Assembly: GCA_038501195.1 (NCBI GenBank)
Contig: JBBPUQ010000003.1
Location: 3,378,501-3,442,500, forward strand
Source: Nemania diffusa
Lineage: Eukaryota > Ascomycota > Sordariomycetes > Xylariales > Xylariaceae
Direction: 5' to 3'
DNA: 64,000 bases
Part shown: positions 38,322-50,242 of the stretch, piece after piece
Layout: each line of letters begins with the position of its first letter
Numbering within the stretch: position 1 is the first letter of the stretch
Made by a program: the position numbers and the translations under genes
Notes under the pieces: generated by a model
The model's database searches: none
Seen by the model: only the letters and a program-made list of their open reading frames with translations
Told to the model about the DNA's origin: nothing

Positions 38322-40210
38322 CTAACTATCAATTGCACGATGAGGACTTCGACTACGCACCCTTGAGTGCTCGATGCCCGAGGGCGGCTTTAGGCCGACA
38401 GAAGTACCAATTTTTGAGCTTATTTCCGAGCCATCGAGGCTGGAGATATCTGAATCAAACATGCTCTCTAGCTCCATCTCCTCGTCAAACACTCTTGCCT
38501 CGACTTGGTTGTTGCCTGTCACCTGTTCCATCGGCGCTGGTCCGTGCTGATCAAGTTTGATGTTCACAAATAGGCCATACAGGCCAAAGTCGTAGACTAA
38601 GCGGCAGACACCAGCAGCGATGAATGCTATCCAGAAGTGTTCATTTGAAGCTAGCAGTCCAGTGACGGACGGCCCAGTCATAGCAGCCAAGGTTCGTACT
38701 GTGCTGGTAATTCCTATGACCGCTGTTCGCTCCCCGGGCTTTACCACCGCCGCGATAAGAGCGGTCCGAGGCGCCTGATCCATGCTATTCAAAGCCGCCC
38801 TGATCAGTAAGAGAGCAGCAGCCATCCAGAAATAGGGCGGCAACGGGAACACAAGAACAGCAGCTGAAGAAGGGATATGAGTGAAGACCATCGTATTTAC
38901 GAGGCCGATCTTCTTTGCCAAAGGTCCTGCAAGCGTTGCTCCTATTGCACCGAGGAAATAACTAGCTGAGGTTACATCCCCGAGGGTAGACTTTGATGGG
39001 TGGAAAGTGATGTCTAGGTAGTAGTTTGTTAGTGGATAAGGTACCATCCCATCCGCGAGCGAGTCGATGGCGAGTAGAAACCATACTAGATCACACGAAG
39101 TTAGTTGACGCCATTCAGAGGGGATTTGTTAGGATTTCAAAAGTTCCCAGAAACTGCATTGGTCCAAAAAGGAAAGCTCGTGCTTTGAAAGATGGCGGCA
39201 CAAGAAATTGACCTGGAGAATGACGCACATTTGTACATAGTGGACCTTGTAGGGCGCGAGATCTGCGAGAGTTGGTTAGAAAACCAAGTCCATGCTGCGA
39301 CCAATTTATTGGACTTCTCAGTGTGAAGATCAATAGACCCAGAGCTGTCGTGACTCTGAGATTCACCAATCTCGTTTTCCCCCTGCGGGATTTGGGCGTA
39401 ACTTTTGTCTGGCTGCTGTAACTCGCATTCTTCTGTCAGCAGAGTGACAAGGGCGAGATTGACGACGCCCATTGCTGCGTATATCGCGAAAAGAGTATGA
39501 TACGAGTCGACTTGCGACCACCCTTCTTTGGTCTGAAGCCAGTGGAGGACCCTTCCAGAGACTTCGCTTCCAATCGACGAACCGATCAACGGCGTGCTCA
39601 CGTGCCATGCAAGCACATCAGATCTCGTCGATGGCGTTGTTAGCTGGGATAACACGGACCTAAGACTATGTTAGAACTCAATCTGTCTTTCCCGGCTGCT
39701 TGGTCAAGCGTACTCTTCTATGCTCCGGAAAGGCCCGAAATCGCCTCCGCTAATGCTAATTACTCCAACAACAGCACCGAATAGTAATATCCAGAAATTC
39801 TCGAAAACGGCAAATATAACCCCGCTTGTGATCATGAGCATTGACCCGCCAATTAATACCCGTCGCCTTCCAAGACGATCTGCCACAAGTGAAAGTAGTG
39901 TTCCGAGGAAGACATCTCCCACAAGTGTGAGGGTCATAAAAAGGCCTATTTGGTTGTCCGAGATACCTAGGGCGGAAAAGAAGATAGCTATTGCGACACA
40001 TTAGTTGACTCTGCGGTCGCAATGATTTGGGCTAATAAACGAATAATTAAAAAGTTGTTGCATACCTAGAATTAGAGCATTGGCACCGTAGGCGAACATG
40101 CGGCATGTTCTAGCCAGGATGATAAGATATGCATTGCGTCCTGTAGCGTGGAGTGAGGCGAGCCCAAATTCATGATAAAACCAATGAATAACACTCCGAG
40201 CCGTCGTCAT
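38322..40210 (-). CDS. major facilitator superfamily transporter
   Basis: A membrane transporter of about 537 residues in four exons: 40210-40066, 39987-39714, 39659-39229 and 39085-38322, all in frame. Joints read NALIL-AIFFSALGISDNQ, RSIEE-SVLSQLTTP and RSTMYK-LWFLLAIDSLADG. The classic MFS loop between helices 2 and 3 is ADRLGRRRVLIGG. The family signature continues through SASYFLGAIGATLAG and IRAALNSMDQAPRTALIA. A central hydrophilic loop (EECELQQPDKSYAQIPQ onward) separates the two six-helix halves, and the C-terminal tail is cytosolic and acidic. The substrate is unknown. A similar fungal MFS subfamily is widespread but uncharacterised as far as I know. Confidence 0.88.
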
Positions 40211-43111
40211 GTTGTGAGACGGAGACAGTCCTCGGCAAGCGACGACTATTCTTATTAATATTGTGAGAGAGGAGGTAAAAGAACGATTGCATCAATCATC
40301 GTAGATAAGGCGGGCCAAGAAAAAAATAATTATGGAGTAAAGATCGGTGATTGTGTGTGTTGTCTTCCCCTCCGGCGTAAAACCCCGGGAGCTCCGCCGG
40401 TGTCGGTGTTAGTCGTTGCCATTTGCCATTTTGTCTCAAAGGACAAGCAAGGCACGGGCCGGGCTAGCCGAGTTGGAGGGCAAACACCTCTACACCCCGT
40501 CACTGCAATTGAGTATCAGGGCTTCCTTATCTAGACTAGTACGTATGGCGTAAGTGTAGGTGTAGGAGTCGTCACAACTAGAATCGGAGATAAATTCGGA
40601 AATATTTTTCCATCGCTCGATCCCGTCCCGCTACCATAGTATACTCGTAGCTTACTTAATCAGTTGATCCTGATAGATATAAACTTGGATCGCTCATGGT
40701 CATTGGATATTTCATAAAATCGTTTAAGAAATATGAGTTGTAATTCCTAGCATCTACCATCTGTCACCCTTGTCGAAATAATACCTACTATTCTATTCAA
40801 CCTTGCAGCACACGTTCACGCTAGATTTGTACAGGCATTTACTTATGCCATAGTAATTATAGGCCTGGAAGTGCAATTCAATTAACTAAGATGTAATAAA
40901 GTACCTAGTATATGTAGTTAATTTCGCCATGCTATTACATAAGGAGTGTCCTAGCAAGGTGTTACTCATAGTAGATAGTAGATTGGGACAATTCGTGTAT
41001 AAGGTATTGCTACTCCCGGTTTTCCGGAATATCTTTTAAATTGCCGAGAGACATAATATACTATCTATTCAGGATTCTTCTCATATCCTCGAATCCCCTA
41101 TTTTGAAGTCGAGTTTTGATCTAACGGGCTGCATTCAAGCTATTTATAATTTCTTAAACAGAACTTATTACTGCCGCGTGTAATTGAGATAAGAGTTGTC
41201 GACTCACAGGTGCGAGAAGGGCCGGTACTAGAAGTGTGCTCACTATAGTCTAGGACCTGGACCTAACCACGTAGGAGTACTTTAACTAGCGAGCACTCAT
41301 TTCTTTTTATCAAACAGGAAGGGAATAGGCGTGGCCGCTTAGATCAACTGTATTAGAATAACCTTATTGGGGTATCCTAGGAGAGTTATGTAACTCCGTT
41401 ACATGAAGCACGGGTTATTATTATTTACGGGATTGACTATACGACTACACGACTACGCGAGAGCAGAAGGCTAAGGGTTGTAGCTTAAATGTGATGAATA
41501 GAGAACAGAATGGAATAAATAGTGAGTTCAATTCCCGCAAGTTTTAAAAATCTATGTTTACGCTGGCCTCATAATACAATAGTATGGCGATAATTAAATT
41601 CGCAATATTAGTAAGTATAAACCTCTTTGGAATAGACGCTAGAGAGAGTGAAAGCATAATATCCTATTTGCTTAACTCAACAGCAGTAATATTGTGTCTT
41701 ACACGCAATACTTCATCTCACCATCAACCCCTTTTGAAACTGGAGGTATACTCAATATATGCTGTGATGCCTACTGAGACGGTGTGGGCAACATGACCAC
41801 ATGGGGAATATGTTGATTAAGTTATCAAGGCCTAGTTTTTCTTTTTCCATTTAAGTTAGATAGCGGAAGCTCGTACTTCTCTTACATAGGCGCGCCTCTT
41901 ACAGCAGCCCCTTCGGGGCCTGCTACTCCAAAATATACTATTGCGTTACCAGAATACTTGTTTCTTTGGCCTCAAACCTCTAGAAGAGATCGATATGATC
42001 GTGGCCAGTCCCCTAGAGTGCGTAGTATGTGTGTATTACACGCTTTGATTCACTACCTAGAAGGGTTCCTGTACACCTAAAAAAAAACAGGGTTGAAATT
42101 GCGCAGGATGCCTATGTGTCGGCTATGCGAGCCTGCATAAAGTCTTACAAAAGGCCGTCAGAGGACATATTAAGCAAATAATGTAGGTAGGATCTCATCA
42201 ATCATGTCATGAGGTGGGTAACCTCCTATATGCCATGCCTAGGAGAGCACATTCGAGATGATCAAGACATTTAATAGGAACGCCACGACGGTGATGCTGA
42301 TGAAAATCGTTTATGCTTGTAATTGGTGAGATGCGACTACTGTGTCCAAAAAATCAATATTTAATTCTGTATGTCTCTGTATAGAATATTATGTTGGAAT
42401 AGGATGTGTGGGTGGAACTGGAAGGTGCCTCAGCCCGGAGCTGTGGTAACTTATATATTCCTCCTACTGGTAAATCGAGTTTCCTTACCCATTTGCTAAA
42501 TCATAAATACCATCCTAAAAGCGTGCCTTTTTCGCATTGAGTCAATCGATTTAGACCTATGATCCAAGATAAAGGCGTCGCCATCATGATATACTATATT
42601 GATAGTGCCTACCCGCAAGCCTTTGCCTGCAATACCCCATCATGAGCGATATTTAAATCATCAGATCGAACAACATGGCCCCGCCAACATTGTAGCCACT
42701 ACGATTCAGACTTACTGACATACCTTACCTACCTAGGTAGATACATAGTCCCAGCCCAACCGAACCAATTGTCTGACCTGACGGAGACTCGCCGATTTGG
42801 CGGAATCCTCCGCGCCGTATCTGCTACCATTTTAGTAATCGATTACCCATAGTCAACATGTGAGATAAGCTGCTAGCGGAGAGTATACCGCACGATCACG
42901 TACGATTTCGTTGCTTAAGCATGCTGCGTAGAGTTTGGTGATTATTGGATAGGTAGTTCTAAGCATGGGGATGTCAAACTTCCCCGCTTTAGCGCTTTTG
43001 ATTGGTCATAAATGGGTTGAATTTGAACGCTAGACGATCTATCACATTATTTCAAACACTTCTAATGGGAGACACTGAGGGGCCTCTCTTGATCAGCGCT
43101 ACGCACAGGTA

Positions 43112-43184
43112 AAGTCAGTCAAATAACAGGCTCTTGATTTGTTTTACCTGAATTAATCGCAAAAAATGCTTATTTAACTGACTT
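43112..43184. repeat. imperfect inverted repeat (hairpin-capable)
   Basis: The left arm AAGTCAGTCAAATAA (43112-43126) pairs with the right arm TTATTTAACTGACTT (43170-43184) at 14 of 15 positions, around a 43-base loop. It sits in AT-rich desert and may be a remnant of a mobile element end. Confidence 0.65.
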
Positions 43185-43250
43185 GACAGAATCTATTATT
43201 TGAATTGATTAAGTTAATTGACTAAGTAATTTCAGTAATGTACGTAAAGC

Positions 43251-43307
43251 GGCTAGGTAAGTGGCTGGGTAGGTGGCTAGGTAGGTAGCTAAATAAGTGG
43301 CTTTAAG
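43251..43307. repeat. 12-base minisatellite, GGCTAGGTAAGT-like
   Basis: Four consecutive 12-base units (43251, 43263, 43275, 43287) read GGCTAGGTAAGT, GGCTGGGTAGGT, GGCTAGGTAGGT and AGCTAAATAAGT, followed by a partial fifth unit. The core resembles the TAGGTA motif scattered through the window. Confidence 0.8.
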
Positions 43308-43660
43308 AACAGGGTGCTAGGTACTTAGCCTACCTAAGAAAAGAAGGCATTTTTTTTTACCAAAAAAACAACAAAAAGTATTTATCAAAATAGAAAGATT
43401 AATTGGAAGTAATTCTTAAGTATTAAATTAATTTAAAACCGATTATTTTGCCTGGATTGGATCAATTAATTAACAAGCAGTCAGTATTACTTTGCCTGTG
43501 GGTAGCGCTGCTCTCGATATTAGGTGGTGCATAGTTGTGCTCGTCGTAAATTCTCCTAGCTTCATCAAATGGTCCTGTAGCGATAGATCTTAAAGAGAGC
43601 CCGTGCCCCCACCCTCCCCCCAGTAATAGGTACTCGGTTTCCGGGAGCTACTATAGACTC

Positions 43661-43938
43661 ATGTCGCGAGCTTCCGTGCTATACCCAAGACCAGCTGATG
43701 AAGCTGGGCCACTTCTCTCGGCTATTGAGACTCCCCACCCAGGCCCAATCCTTGACGTTTCGAAGGCGAACTAGGAGAGCCCAAAACACTGGGAGTCATG
43801 CGCAGATGATTCCCGTTCCCGAATGCACAGTGGTCCATATCGCAGTCCTGGAAAATGATGGGTTACGGATGCCGCGGACATAACCGTACACAACTTTGAG
43901 GATGCCGGATATGATCACACTTTCATACGAGCCCCTTG
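43661..43938 (+). pseudogene. possible small gene or decayed fragment
   Basis: From an ATG at 43661 one frame reads MSRASVLYPRPADEAG and LLSAIETPHPGPILD before a TAG. Further along the same frame, after a second stop, it reads DAADITVHNFEDAGYDHTF and ends with TGA. A second frame between them reads MIPVPECTVVHIAVLENDG, reachable through a possible GTTTCG...GCGCAG intron. This could be a short spliced protein or a gene broken by two stops. No family recognised; chance is possible. Confidence 0.22.
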
Positions 43939-44374
43939 ATTGGTAACATACCTAAAACTTACAGGATGCCAAGAGCGAAGACTGACCCTATGCCGATCGT
44001 CTAGGTAGTTTCCGGCGTGCTTGTAATTCTTAGGAGGTCACGTGGGTAGGCATTATTAATTGCATGTATGACGTAATAGGGCAGGCACAATAGGTAAATA
44101 TTGCAGTAAGCAGTGTATAATGTTCAGTATGTGCATAGTGTATTCAGTCTCTATATGCTACCTAGGCAGCAGTCTCCACTCCCTACACCGCTAACGCATA
44201 CGTATGTATACTAACTCGTGTGCTATCCCTTTGAATGCCGCTTCGGGAGAGTGACTTTTTTGACTCCCTGTTGGTTCCACACCCTCCCTACTGAGATTAG
44301 CTATATTGTTTAAGCATACTCTCCTACCCCCCTGAAAGAGTCCAAGTTGAAGTATAAGCGCCAAGCAAGCCTCT

Positions 44375-44422
44375 GTAAGCCTCTCGGGATGTAAGCCCCT
44401 CGGGATGTAAGCTGCTCGGGAG
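44375..44422. repeat. three 16-base tandem units
   Basis: Units GTAAGCCTCTCGGGAT, GTAAGCCCCTCGGGAT and GTAAGCTGCTCGGGAG follow each other without a gap. Confidence 0.85.
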
Positions 44423-44940
44423 GCGTTGAACAAGGGGTTTTCCTATGCAAGTAAGTGGCGCAGATAGGCGGTTGGCCAAAGCTCGGTAACTTCAGCGTGG
44501 CAAAAGGTAGTACCTGAGGGGGGCCCTTTTACTAGGCCCTACTGCGTACAAATCGCGGGCGTTTAGCAGCATATTATATATTTAAAGAAGTACCTATTGA
44601 TCTATGTAAGTGGTACACTTTGCATGGGTGTAATTAGGTGAGATCTGGGGGAGAGAAACGAAGTATCTTAAATCCATTGTATTTATTGGCTTATAACCCT
44701 AGTCTAGTGCATATCTAAAGTCCCTACATATGCCGAGCGGCATTTCATGAGATAACCCCAGATCAAGGCTTTTAGGCTACGTCACCAACCTGTAAGATAG
44801 GCAGCACTATTGTATAACCACTTACAGGGCCATGGGGCTCTCGGCATCGCCCGGGGCCCGGGCCCGGACCCAAATCTTTAGGCAGCACTCTCCTGCATTG
44901 TTATTAAAAGAGATAGGGAGCTAGGCATTCTACTCCAACC

Positions 44941-45014
44941 TGATCCTTACCCAGCCACAGGCATCTTGATCCCTACCGAGCCACACCCATCTTGATCACT
45001 ACCGAGCCACAGCC
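44941..45014. repeat. 26-base tandem repeat upstream of the reductase gene
   Basis: Two full units and one of 22 bases, each starting TGATC and containing TACCGAGCCACA or a close variant. It ends 54 bases before the reductase start codon at 45069, so it lies in that gene's promoter or leader. Confidence 0.85.
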
Positions 45015-45068
45015 TAATCCCTGTTTGCCATTTACACATAGGAGCCATTGATTGGCATTGGAGAGAAG

Positions 45069-46310
45069 ATGTTTTCAAGCAACAAGTTCCCAGTGCTGCA
45101 CAAGGTACATAACCTCGCCTCCATCAAGCCATTCAATATACTCTGAGACTTTAGCAGCTGACCATCTGCATGTGATAAAAGACGGTTGTCTTGACTGGAG
45201 GTTCGCGTGGCATGGGCTTGGCGGTTGCACGGCAGCTAGCAGAGAAAGGGGCAAATATTGTGATTATAGCCCGCGAAGAGCAGAGGCTTATCGAAGCCCT
45301 CAAGCATATACAAGTTTGTCACCCTTTTATTATTGCCAATCCTTTCGATCGTTGCTGCGCCTTTCCCAGCTTTCTACTCCCATAGTTGTCAGCAAGATGT
45401 GGCATCCCACTTATATAAGTCTCACGTCTAGGCAGGGGCCCTACATCCCGAATCCCAACGTTTCCATCATATAAGTGCCGACTTAACTCTTTCGGCTGAA
45501 GCTGTACGAGTTATCGACGAAGTTGAGGCATGGAACTCGGCGCCACCAGATATCGTGTGGTGCTGTGCTGGTAGTCCGCTTCTAACATTGTTCATCGATA
45601 CGCCAGTATCACAGCTTGATGTTCAGATGAGCACCAACTATTTCACGAGCGCATACATGGCACACGCCACATTGACGTGCTGGCTGCGGACGTCGCGACT
45701 GAAGACTTCGCTGTCGAAGACTACGCTGTCTGCCTCCACTGATGAACAGCCAATAAACACCGCTGCCTCTTCGCAGCTAACCCCGCGCCATCTTATATTC
45801 ACCTCATCGCTTGCAGCGTTCTTCAGTCTCGCTGGCTATGCCCCTTACACACCCGGGAAACTTGCCCTCCGAGGTCTTGCGGACACTCTTTCACAAGAAA
45901 TGAATCTTTATGCAGCAGCTCATCCGAACGAACCGCCTGTGCGCATACATACCATATTCCCTAGCTCAATCCTTGGCGAATCTTTTGACCAGGAGAATAA
46001 AATCAAGTCTGACGTAACCAGGATGCTTGAAACGAGCGTAGTTGAGTCAACCTCAGAAACTATTGCGTATAAGAGCATCAAAGGCTTGGAAAGTGGAGAG
46101 GAGCTTATCATGACGAATTCCAGTGGCACATTACTCAGGCGGACTATGACAGGAGCTACCAGGAGAGGAATTTGGACAGTCTTCCGGGATTCGATTCTAG
46201 CTAGTATATCGACAGTCGTGGTACATGCCGTTCGCGTAGATATGGACCGCAAGGTCAGACAGTTTGGGCGTAAATTTGGGCCTTCTGGGATGAAGACAGA
46301 ATGCTCTTGA
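45069..46310 (+). CDS. TSC10: 3-ketodihydrosphingosine reductase-like short-chain dehydrogenase (TSC10 family)
   Basis: Reduces 3-ketosphinganine to sphinganine with NADPH, the second step of sphingolipid synthesis, on the ER. The 348-residue protein has three exons: 45069-45104, 45182-45313 and 45432-46310. The Rossmann motif is TGGSRGMG (17-24) and the catalytic pair lies in YTPGK (Tyr195, Lys199). TSC10-specific blocks are [31 protein letters not shown] and [21 protein letters not shown]-terminal hydrophobic segment ([13 protein letters not shown]) fits membrane attachment. Two features are odd: the first acceptor is AAG, and the usual Ser in the YxPSK motif is Gly. It may be a divergent paralogue rather than the essential copy. 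Confidence 0.86.
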
Positions 46311-46558
46311 TAGGTTATGCCCCTATAATACCGGCAAAGTGACCGAGGACAAAAGCTTTTAGATTATTTGCAATATATCACAAGGAATGATGATAGAATA
46401 TAGAATAATCAAAGAAATAACATTTATACCTTCTATCACCTCAGTAGAGAGTTTAGACTTCATCCTTATAGATACAACCACCTTATCAAGTCTAGCAACT
46501 TTATCTCCTGACATATATTTACACATAATCTCAACTCGTTTTCGTGCTCAAATGCTCT
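46311..46558. other. short convergent 3' spacer
   Basis: A 248-base spacer between the reductase stop (+) and the transporter stop (-). AT-rich; no gene. Confidence 0.6.
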
Positions 46559-48283
46559 TCACTCCAGTCTTTGTCCCCTAGTTCGATCGTCTTTGAAAAT
46601 GGACCACGCAGGAGCAATCAGGAATGCAGCACCTATCAAAATACTGAGTCCGCCGAAAAGCTGCCCACCTAAGTAGTTGGTCTTACCATTTTCTTGTGTG
46701 ACCAATGTGCCAGCGATAGGTGTGCCAACTAATTCTGCAAAGGCGCCCAGCATCCACATGATGCCAATACGCTGCCCGGTATTGGAAGGTGTCGATAGTC
46801 TTGAAGCCACGGCATTGGGAATTGTAATGACGCTTCCAGCAGTAAACCTGTATACTAGGTATTGGATCTCTAATCACAACTAGGAATTGACGATGATAAA
46901 CGGAAAATGAGACTCACCCTAAGAAAAAGCACCAAACCGTTATTCCTGCGATCTGCTGTATGTTCAACCATACAAACACCAAGACCGCCAGTGAAGTAGC
47001 ACCAAGCAAGAGAATGTTAGCTGAGCCGCAAAGTCGCCCCACAGAAGCCGGGACAACGCGACCAAAAAAGCTCCCAGCGTTCAAGATTGATAGGAGGTAG
47101 GGAGCATATGACGATGGGGCACCGAGGACGGTAGAAGCGTATGGGACGATGTAAAACAAGGGAACCCAATATCCTAAAAGGACGAAAAAGACTCCAATAC
47201 ACAAGAAGAGGTAGGCTGTCCCGTTGAATGCGCTGAAGGTCGACATGAGTCGCTCCTGCGCAAGAATAGATGTGCAATTTCTATTTTGACCAGCATTTTC
47301 CGAGCGCTGGGATATGATAGAAAGGCAACCACGGACTCTAGAACGTTGGATATTTGGCTGTCCAGTGTATGTACCACTCGTGAGTGAGAAATAAGAAATG
47401 GTCGCCAATATTAGCACGAGGAGTGCAAATGATCGATTCACCCACGCGAACCCTATCGACGGCAGTAGCTTACGAAAAGCAATCGGCCACGCCACGCCTC
47501 CGGCCGCTGCACCAGAAGCCGCCACACCAAGTGCCAGGGTACGATGCGTGACAAAATGGTTAGAAACAGCAGAAATAGCCGGAACATATACCAACCCACT
47601 TCCTATTTGGGAGGGGCGTTAGAATATACTACTTAGGGTCCGGAATAAGATTTAGATAGAATAGAGTTATCTCAACTAACCAAGACCAACGCATAGACCT
47701 TGAGCGAGGAACACCTTATTGCAAGAACTTGAGTCAGTGGAGGCACATTTAAGCGGGAATTGAGTTGGCTTGGTAGATATCCACTGCTTCTAGGATCTAA
47801 GGTGGTTGTGGTAGTGATATAGTCACTTAAATTACTCACCTGCCAGAACTCATGGGCAGATCCCAAGAGGCCCATTCCAAGAACGATCAAGGCGAGCCCA
47901 GCAGCAAGGGTCTCGCGAAGATAGCCTCGGTCATAAAATGCACCAGAAAGTAAGCCAAGAAAACTCAATAGGAAAACTTGAGTTGTTCCAATCCAGGATA
48001 TAGTTGACGACGAAGAACTGGCCAAGTATTCTTCTTCATAATATGCCTGATACGAACCGAATGAAGTCGAGAGACCTAGAGTAATGAAATGAATGAAGAA
48101 CGATCCTAAGATGGTAAGATATCGGTGCAGCTCTCTATTGAGTCTGTGTAATTCCCCTTCCTCGGATAAGTGTGCGGTTGGTGGCCCATCCGTATGGTCA
48201 AGTCTGTTCATTGGCACCACGGTCAACTCAACAGGAGAGTTGATTGGCCGGGAAATCCTCTCCATGACGACTGTCGCCGACAT
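46559..48283 (-). CDS. MFS monocarboxylate-transporter-type protein (MCT/MCH family)
   Basis: A transporter of about 483 residues in four exons: 48283-47840, 47714-47681, 47602-46918 and 46847-46559. The tiny second exon encodes VFLAQGLCVGLG, a conserved MCT block, and joins to SGLVYVPAISAVSNHF. MCT features: HRYLTILGSFFIHFITLGLS in helix 1 and RTLALGVAASGAAAGG in helix 5. The second half starts LMSTFSAFNGTAYLFLCIG, then GYWVPLFYIVPYA, and ends in IMWMLGAFAELVGTPIAGTL. The loop before the second half (about residues 255-295) is poorly conserved and may hide an intron or small error; I could not find an in-frame one. Fungal members are often riboflavin or carboxylate carriers, or of unknown substrate. 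Confidence 0.85.
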
Positions 48284-50242
48284 TGCACTGAGTGATAGCT
48301 TGATACTGCTAGAAACGCCCGTAGGTAGAAATATTACTATCTGTATCTCGAAGTGAATATTTCAACGTATTACTGGTTAAAGGGAAGAAGTTGATCAAAC
48401 AGGATGTGCTGTATTCAGCATGAACGGGTTCATGAGTGATATTCATCGGCATAGGTCGCTAATATGATAGATACCTAACCTACCTAGATCATATGATAAG
48501 CATCATCCGGGATCGGACGCTAGGGCCGCCGGGAATCTTATGCCGGATCTGTTGATCCACCACGGGACTGGCGCATTTCTAGCTAACAGTAGCTGTTTAA
48601 GGAAGCCAATAATGATCCACCTTATTGTATCCTGTCAGCTTCGCATCGGCCGCGGGCCCAACTCCGGTTGACCAGCTCTGTACCTAGCATAAGCTCCCTA
48701 TCTAAACTAAGATGTTGGTAGGGAAATTTCATACAGAGAAAGCTTCTATAGATGCGTAAGGCCGAATAGGCCACTAGGCCTAGATACTGATCACCTCTGG
48801 AAGCTGAAAGTTACCAAACCCAGTTGTACTCTGTGTCATTGATACAGACTGTGTTTTTCTGTTGCCATAAATGCACCAAACAAACATAACAATTATATAT
48901 ATCGATAACGAGAAAATTTTCCCAAGACATCTGAATAGGGACCAATGTTGGGTATTGGCCATGGTACCTAAATTATAAATGTACCAGGCTGATTGTCTTA
49001 GAAGCCTACTCAACACTGTAATATTTCTTCAGGTTAGTTTTATATCTCTTCAGATCACTACTTCAAGGCCACTTAGGGGCTAGTCCTTTTTCAGGTTCAG
49101 AGGGCACTGTGACTACAAACAATTAAAGAAGTACTGTGCTAAAACAATTACTACCTTGGTCTATCAAAACAGCAACGTGTGCCAAACAGTATGGTAAGCC
49201 AACAACCTAGTTATTAAATGTTAGCCTATGCCATATAGGTAGTACATGGACAGTTAAAAAAGAGAGATTTATCCTGGGTCTAATTACTAGGAAAATATGA
49301 TCGCAGTCCTGTTGCAACCCGAGATAGATACTAAGGCCGCATCACGAAGGACGCCTTTGACATATATTGCCAGTTGCACCTTCTCCTACCGCCTAGTTTT
49401 GATCACAGTGACTCCTTAGTGAATGTAATTACCTACACTTAGCATAATGATATTAACTACCTAATCATTCACTAGAATCTACCTAAACTACATGATTTTA
49501 CCTACGTGGAAGATTTAATGGGAACACAACCAGACTGATTGTGCCTGTATCTCAGCAGTCACTTATGGTGCATCACTGAGGCATGATAATTATCACGCGA
49601 TATGTCTACATCTAGGGAATTCCACATGCGAGAAGGACGCATATTATAGACTGCCAATATCTTGCCGAGCTGGAAAAACATATTTTATGTCAGCGGTTTG
49701 ACGGTTGCTGCTTTCTTTACAGCTCTCTAGTGGAGTCAAGGTAAACCCAAATACACAAGAGGGTAGTTAGAGGAAGCAACCGGTGTGATTGCCGCACATG
49801 GCATTAAATCGCAGAGCACTTAATACTGTATTTCTAAAATTGGTATTCAATACCCATCATACAATACATCATTACTTGCTCTTCATTCACTGCATGCCAG
49901 CAATAGCGTGTTACTTACCCACTTTTCCAAGTTGGTACATACCCTGTTTCCCATCGTTCCTGCCACAATTCGGTGTATTGTTCTTGGAAGGAACGATGCA
50001 ATCAAGTTCCTCAATTTACGTGGATGCTGTTATTGAGTTACTGATTCTGTACTATACCTAAGTACATGAACATTTAGCAGAGCTCCCCACTGCTATATAA
50101 ATCCTACACCTACCTACCTAACACCTTCCTAATTTTTTCACCATCGCTTCCTTACCATCACAACTCAACCATCATAACTCGACCATCACAACACACTTTC
50201 ATCTATATTTGCTCCCAACTTGTCATAACCTACTTGAACACA
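48284..50242. other. gene-poor stretch
   Basis: About 2 kb with no supported gene. Its end, before 50243, is a CA/pyrimidine-rich leader with a 14-base repeat, listed separately. CCTACCTAG-type motifs recur. Confidence 0.55.
50154..50195. repeat. 14-base tandem repeat in the leader of the zinc-finger gene
   Basis: Three units, ACCATCACAACTCA, ACCATCATAACTCG and ACCATCACAACACA, end 47 bases before the start codon. This is probably 5' untranslated leader. Confidence 0.8.

Larger units (their letters stand above)
40211..45068. other. gene desert with minisatellites
   Basis: About 4.9 kb, the longest gap in the window, with no supported gene. It contains an inverted repeat (43112-43184), a 12-base minisatellite (43251-43307), a 16-base triplet repeat (44375-44422), a 26-base triplet repeat (44941-45014), a GGGCCCGGGCCC-type GC block (about 44850-44869), a 12-base CTACCTAGGTAG palindrome (42729-42740) and a coding-like relic (43661-43938). 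Confidence 0.55.

Noticed and set aside
41480..41550. GAGTTCAATTCCCG resembling a tRNA box B
   Set aside because: No matching acceptor stem or box A at the right distance.
45052..45474. A 140-residue frame over the reductase 5' part
   Set aside because: It crosses two introns in the wrong frame. The spliced reductase explains the region.
36000..48300. A complete secondary-metabolite cluster
   Set aside because: There is no backbone synthase (PKS, NRPS, terpene synthase) and a 4.9 kb empty stretch separates the candidates.
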